From Neobacillus soli NBRC 102451 (GTDB taxonomy: Bacteria > Bacillota > Bacilli > Bacillales > Cytobacillaceae), in contig NZ_BCVI01000003.1 of NCBI RefSeq assembly GCF_001591665.1, positions 62,001-126,000 on the forward strand: DNA of 64,000 nucleotides, written 5' to 3'. Shown here one piece after another: positions 62,581-64,000 of the stretch (position 1 is the first letter of the stretch; every line of letters starts with the position of its first letter). The notes under the pieces were generated by a model, which saw nothing but the letters and a program-made list of their open reading frames with translations, was not told where the DNA came from and did not search any database. The translations under genes and the position numbers were made by a program.

Positions 62581-64000
62581 ATGGAAATACAACGGCGAAC
62601 ACCAACGGGAAAAATGGTGAAGACCAATAAAAATGCATTATTGAAATCCATTTTAATGGTTACTATATTACTTAGCTTTACAGTCTTACTTGCTGGCGGC
62701 TATTGGATTTTTAAGGAGCAGGCCCCAAGACCTGTAGAGGTGACTAATGAAAAAGGAGAGGTGCTATTTACAAAGGATACGATTATGGGCGGCCAGGCTG
62801 TTTTTCAAAAATATGGTTTAATGGATTATGGCACCGTGCTAGGACATGGTTCATATATGGGGCCCGATTATACGGCTGAGTCCCTAAAGATTTATACTGA
62901 AGGAATGCAAGATTTTAAAGCAAAAGAAATGTATGATTTGGACTTCGCTTCATTAAATGGGGATGAAAAGTACCTGATTAAAAATAAAGTTATAAAAGAA
63001 ATGCGAAAAAATCGCTATGATAGCAGCAGCGATACAATGCAGCTAACAAACGCGCAGGCTTTTGGACTTGTAAAAGTAAGGGAGCATTATAAAGAAATAT
63101 TTTCGAAAGGTGACGGGTGGGGTTTAAAGGCTAATCTTATTAAAGAAGCGGATCTACCAAAAGACCACCGTGCCTATGTTGCAACAGGGGACCAAATTAC
63201 GCAAATCTCCGACTTCTTCTTCTGGACTGCCTGGCTTTCAAGTACCGTCCGTGAGGGTGATAAAATCACCTATACGAATAACTGGCCATACTATGAAGAT
63301 GCCGGAAATCATTTATCGTTCTCGGCGATTTGGTGGAGCGGTGCCAGCATTACATTATTTGTATTAATGGTTGGAATCATCCTATTTGTTTTCTACCGCT
63401 ATCAATTCGGGATGAAAGAAGCCTATAAGGAAGGAAATTTCCCGCAAATTGATTTACGGAAAATGCCTGTAACAAATTCTCAGGTAAAAAGCGGAAAATA
63501 TTTTGTGATTGTAGCAGCCTTATTCTTTGTCCAGTGTATGTTCGGGGCATTACTTGCTCACTATTACATAGAACCTGATAGTTTCTTCGGAATGAAATGG
63601 ATACATGAAATTCTTCCCTTCAACATTACAAAAGGTTATCACCTGCAGCTTGCTATTTTCTGGATTGCTACTGCATGGCTTGGAATGGGAATTTATGTGG
63701 CACCGCTCGTTGGCGGTTATGAGCCTAAAAAACAAGGTTTATTAGTCGATATTTTATTTTGTGCCTTGGTAGTCCTTGTTGTCGGCAGTATGGTTGGTGA
63801 GTGGCTTGGTACAAATGGCTACTTAGGCAACAACTGGTTCCTGTTCGGACACTCAGGATGGGAATATATTGAATTGGGACGTATTTGGCAGCTTATTCTA
63901 ATTGCCGGCATGTTCATCTGGCTGTTTATTGTTTATCGGGGAATTAGGGCTGGTCTTAAGAGAGAAACGGATAAGGGCGGCTTGATCCATCTCTTATTCT
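62581..64000 (+). CDS. norB: Quinol-dependent nitric oxide reductase, large subunit (3' end outside window)
   Basis: 473 codons are visible and the frame is open at the window end; family members are about 750-790 residues. A first helix (22-44) is followed by an extracellular domain (about 45-255, with GGQAVFQKYGLMDYGTVLGHG and DFFFWTAWLSSTVR), then NorB-type helices with GYHLQLAIFWIATAWLGMG and VGSMVGEWLG. The fused N-terminal domain without a haem c motif marks the quinol type (qNor/NorZ), reducing NO to N2O with menaquinol. GGGGAGGATG precedes the ATG at 62581. It is divergent from the Crp/Fnr gene and a TGTGA box lies upstream. Confidence 0.94.
   Translation, partial: MEIQRRTPTGKMVKTNKNALLKSILMVTILLSFTVLLAGGYWIFKEQAPRPVEVTNEKGEVLFTKDTIMGGQAVFQKYGLMDYGTVLGHGSYMGPDYTAESLKIYTEGMQDFKAKEMYDLDFASLNGDEKYLIKNKVIKEMRKNRYDSSSDTMQLTNAQAFGLVKVREHYKEIFSKGDGWGLKANLIKEADLPKDHRAYVATGDQITQISDFFFWTAWLSSTVREGDKITYTNNWPYYEDAGNHLSFSAIWWSGASITLFVLMVGIILFVFYRYQFGMKEAYKEGNFPQIDLRKMPVTNSQVKSGKYFVIVAALFFVQCMFGALLAHYYIEPDSFFGMKWIHEILPFNITKGYHLQLAIFWIATAWLGMGIYVAPLVGGYEPKKQGLLVDILFCALVVLVVGSMVGEWLGTNGYLGNNWFLFGHSGWEYIELGRIWQLILIAGMFIWLFIVYRGIRAGLKRETDKGGLIHLLF

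Noticed and set aside
1..64000. tRNA genes, insertion sequences, prophage or toxin-antitoxin pairs
   Set aside because: No cloverleaf with TTCGA-type T loops, transposase motifs, attachment-site repeats or toxin-antitoxin gene pairs were seen on reading both strands.

Overview
The window is a low-GC Firmicute chromosome segment, almost certainly a Bacillaceae endospore former (Bacillus or a close genus such as Neobacillus; the species cannot be fixed from sequence alone). The evidence is sporulation genes (spoIVA, cotD, sspM, ypjB), bacillithiol genes, a type-B RNase P RNA, strong AGGAGG ribosome sites and many TTG/GTG starts. Gene order follows the Bacillus subtilis fni to ypvA region almost gene for gene, so many names rest on homology plus synteny.

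Layout. 1-6800: end of fni, ypzI, yphA, der, gpsA, yphE, yphF, spoIVA. 7100-11200: hbs, folE-mtrB, and the menaquinone branch hepS-menG-hepT. 11200-18300: a dispersed-type structured repeat, ndk, then the aromatic run aroC-aroB-aroH-hisC-tyrA-aroA. The trp operon and cheR, which sit inside this run in B. subtilis, are absent although the Trp-sensing TRAP protein is intact. 18380-25400: a degenerate amidohydrolase-like gene, ypiA-ypiB-ypiF, the menaquinol:cytochrome c reductase qcrABC, ypjA, ypjB. 25430-34450: ypjC, then ypjD-dapB-mgsA-bshB1-bshA-cca-birA with tight overlaps, and panBCD behind its own promoter and a structured leader. 34500-42130: dinG, a secreted degenerate metallo-beta-lactamase-like protein, ypmA-ypmB-aspB-dnaD-nth-ypoC. 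42165-49250: ponA with a long Gly-rich repeat tail, recU, yppC, sspM, yppE/F/G and a small heat-shock protein. 49350-59515: a Crp/Fnr regulator, mrfA-mrfB with a LexA-like box, cotD with a sigma-K promoter, ypsA, gpsB, rnpB, ypsC, ypvA.

59570-64000 is the accessory-looking end. A minus-strand cluster (Crp/Fnr regulator, two DUF2249 proteins, a 12-TM haem-copper-like membrane protein, a SufT/YitW-like Fe-S protein) is divergent from a quinol-type nitric oxide reductase cut by the window end. The divergent spacer has one perfect TGTGA-N6-TCACA box and one 9/10 box; the latter is centred at -41.5 of a predicted promoter for the regulator. The regulator carries the R-E-x-x-x-R recognition helix expected to read that sequence. 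I read this as an NO/oxygen-limitation response module and the most interesting part of the window.

No tRNA genes, CRISPR arrays, insertion sequences or prophage genes were seen.
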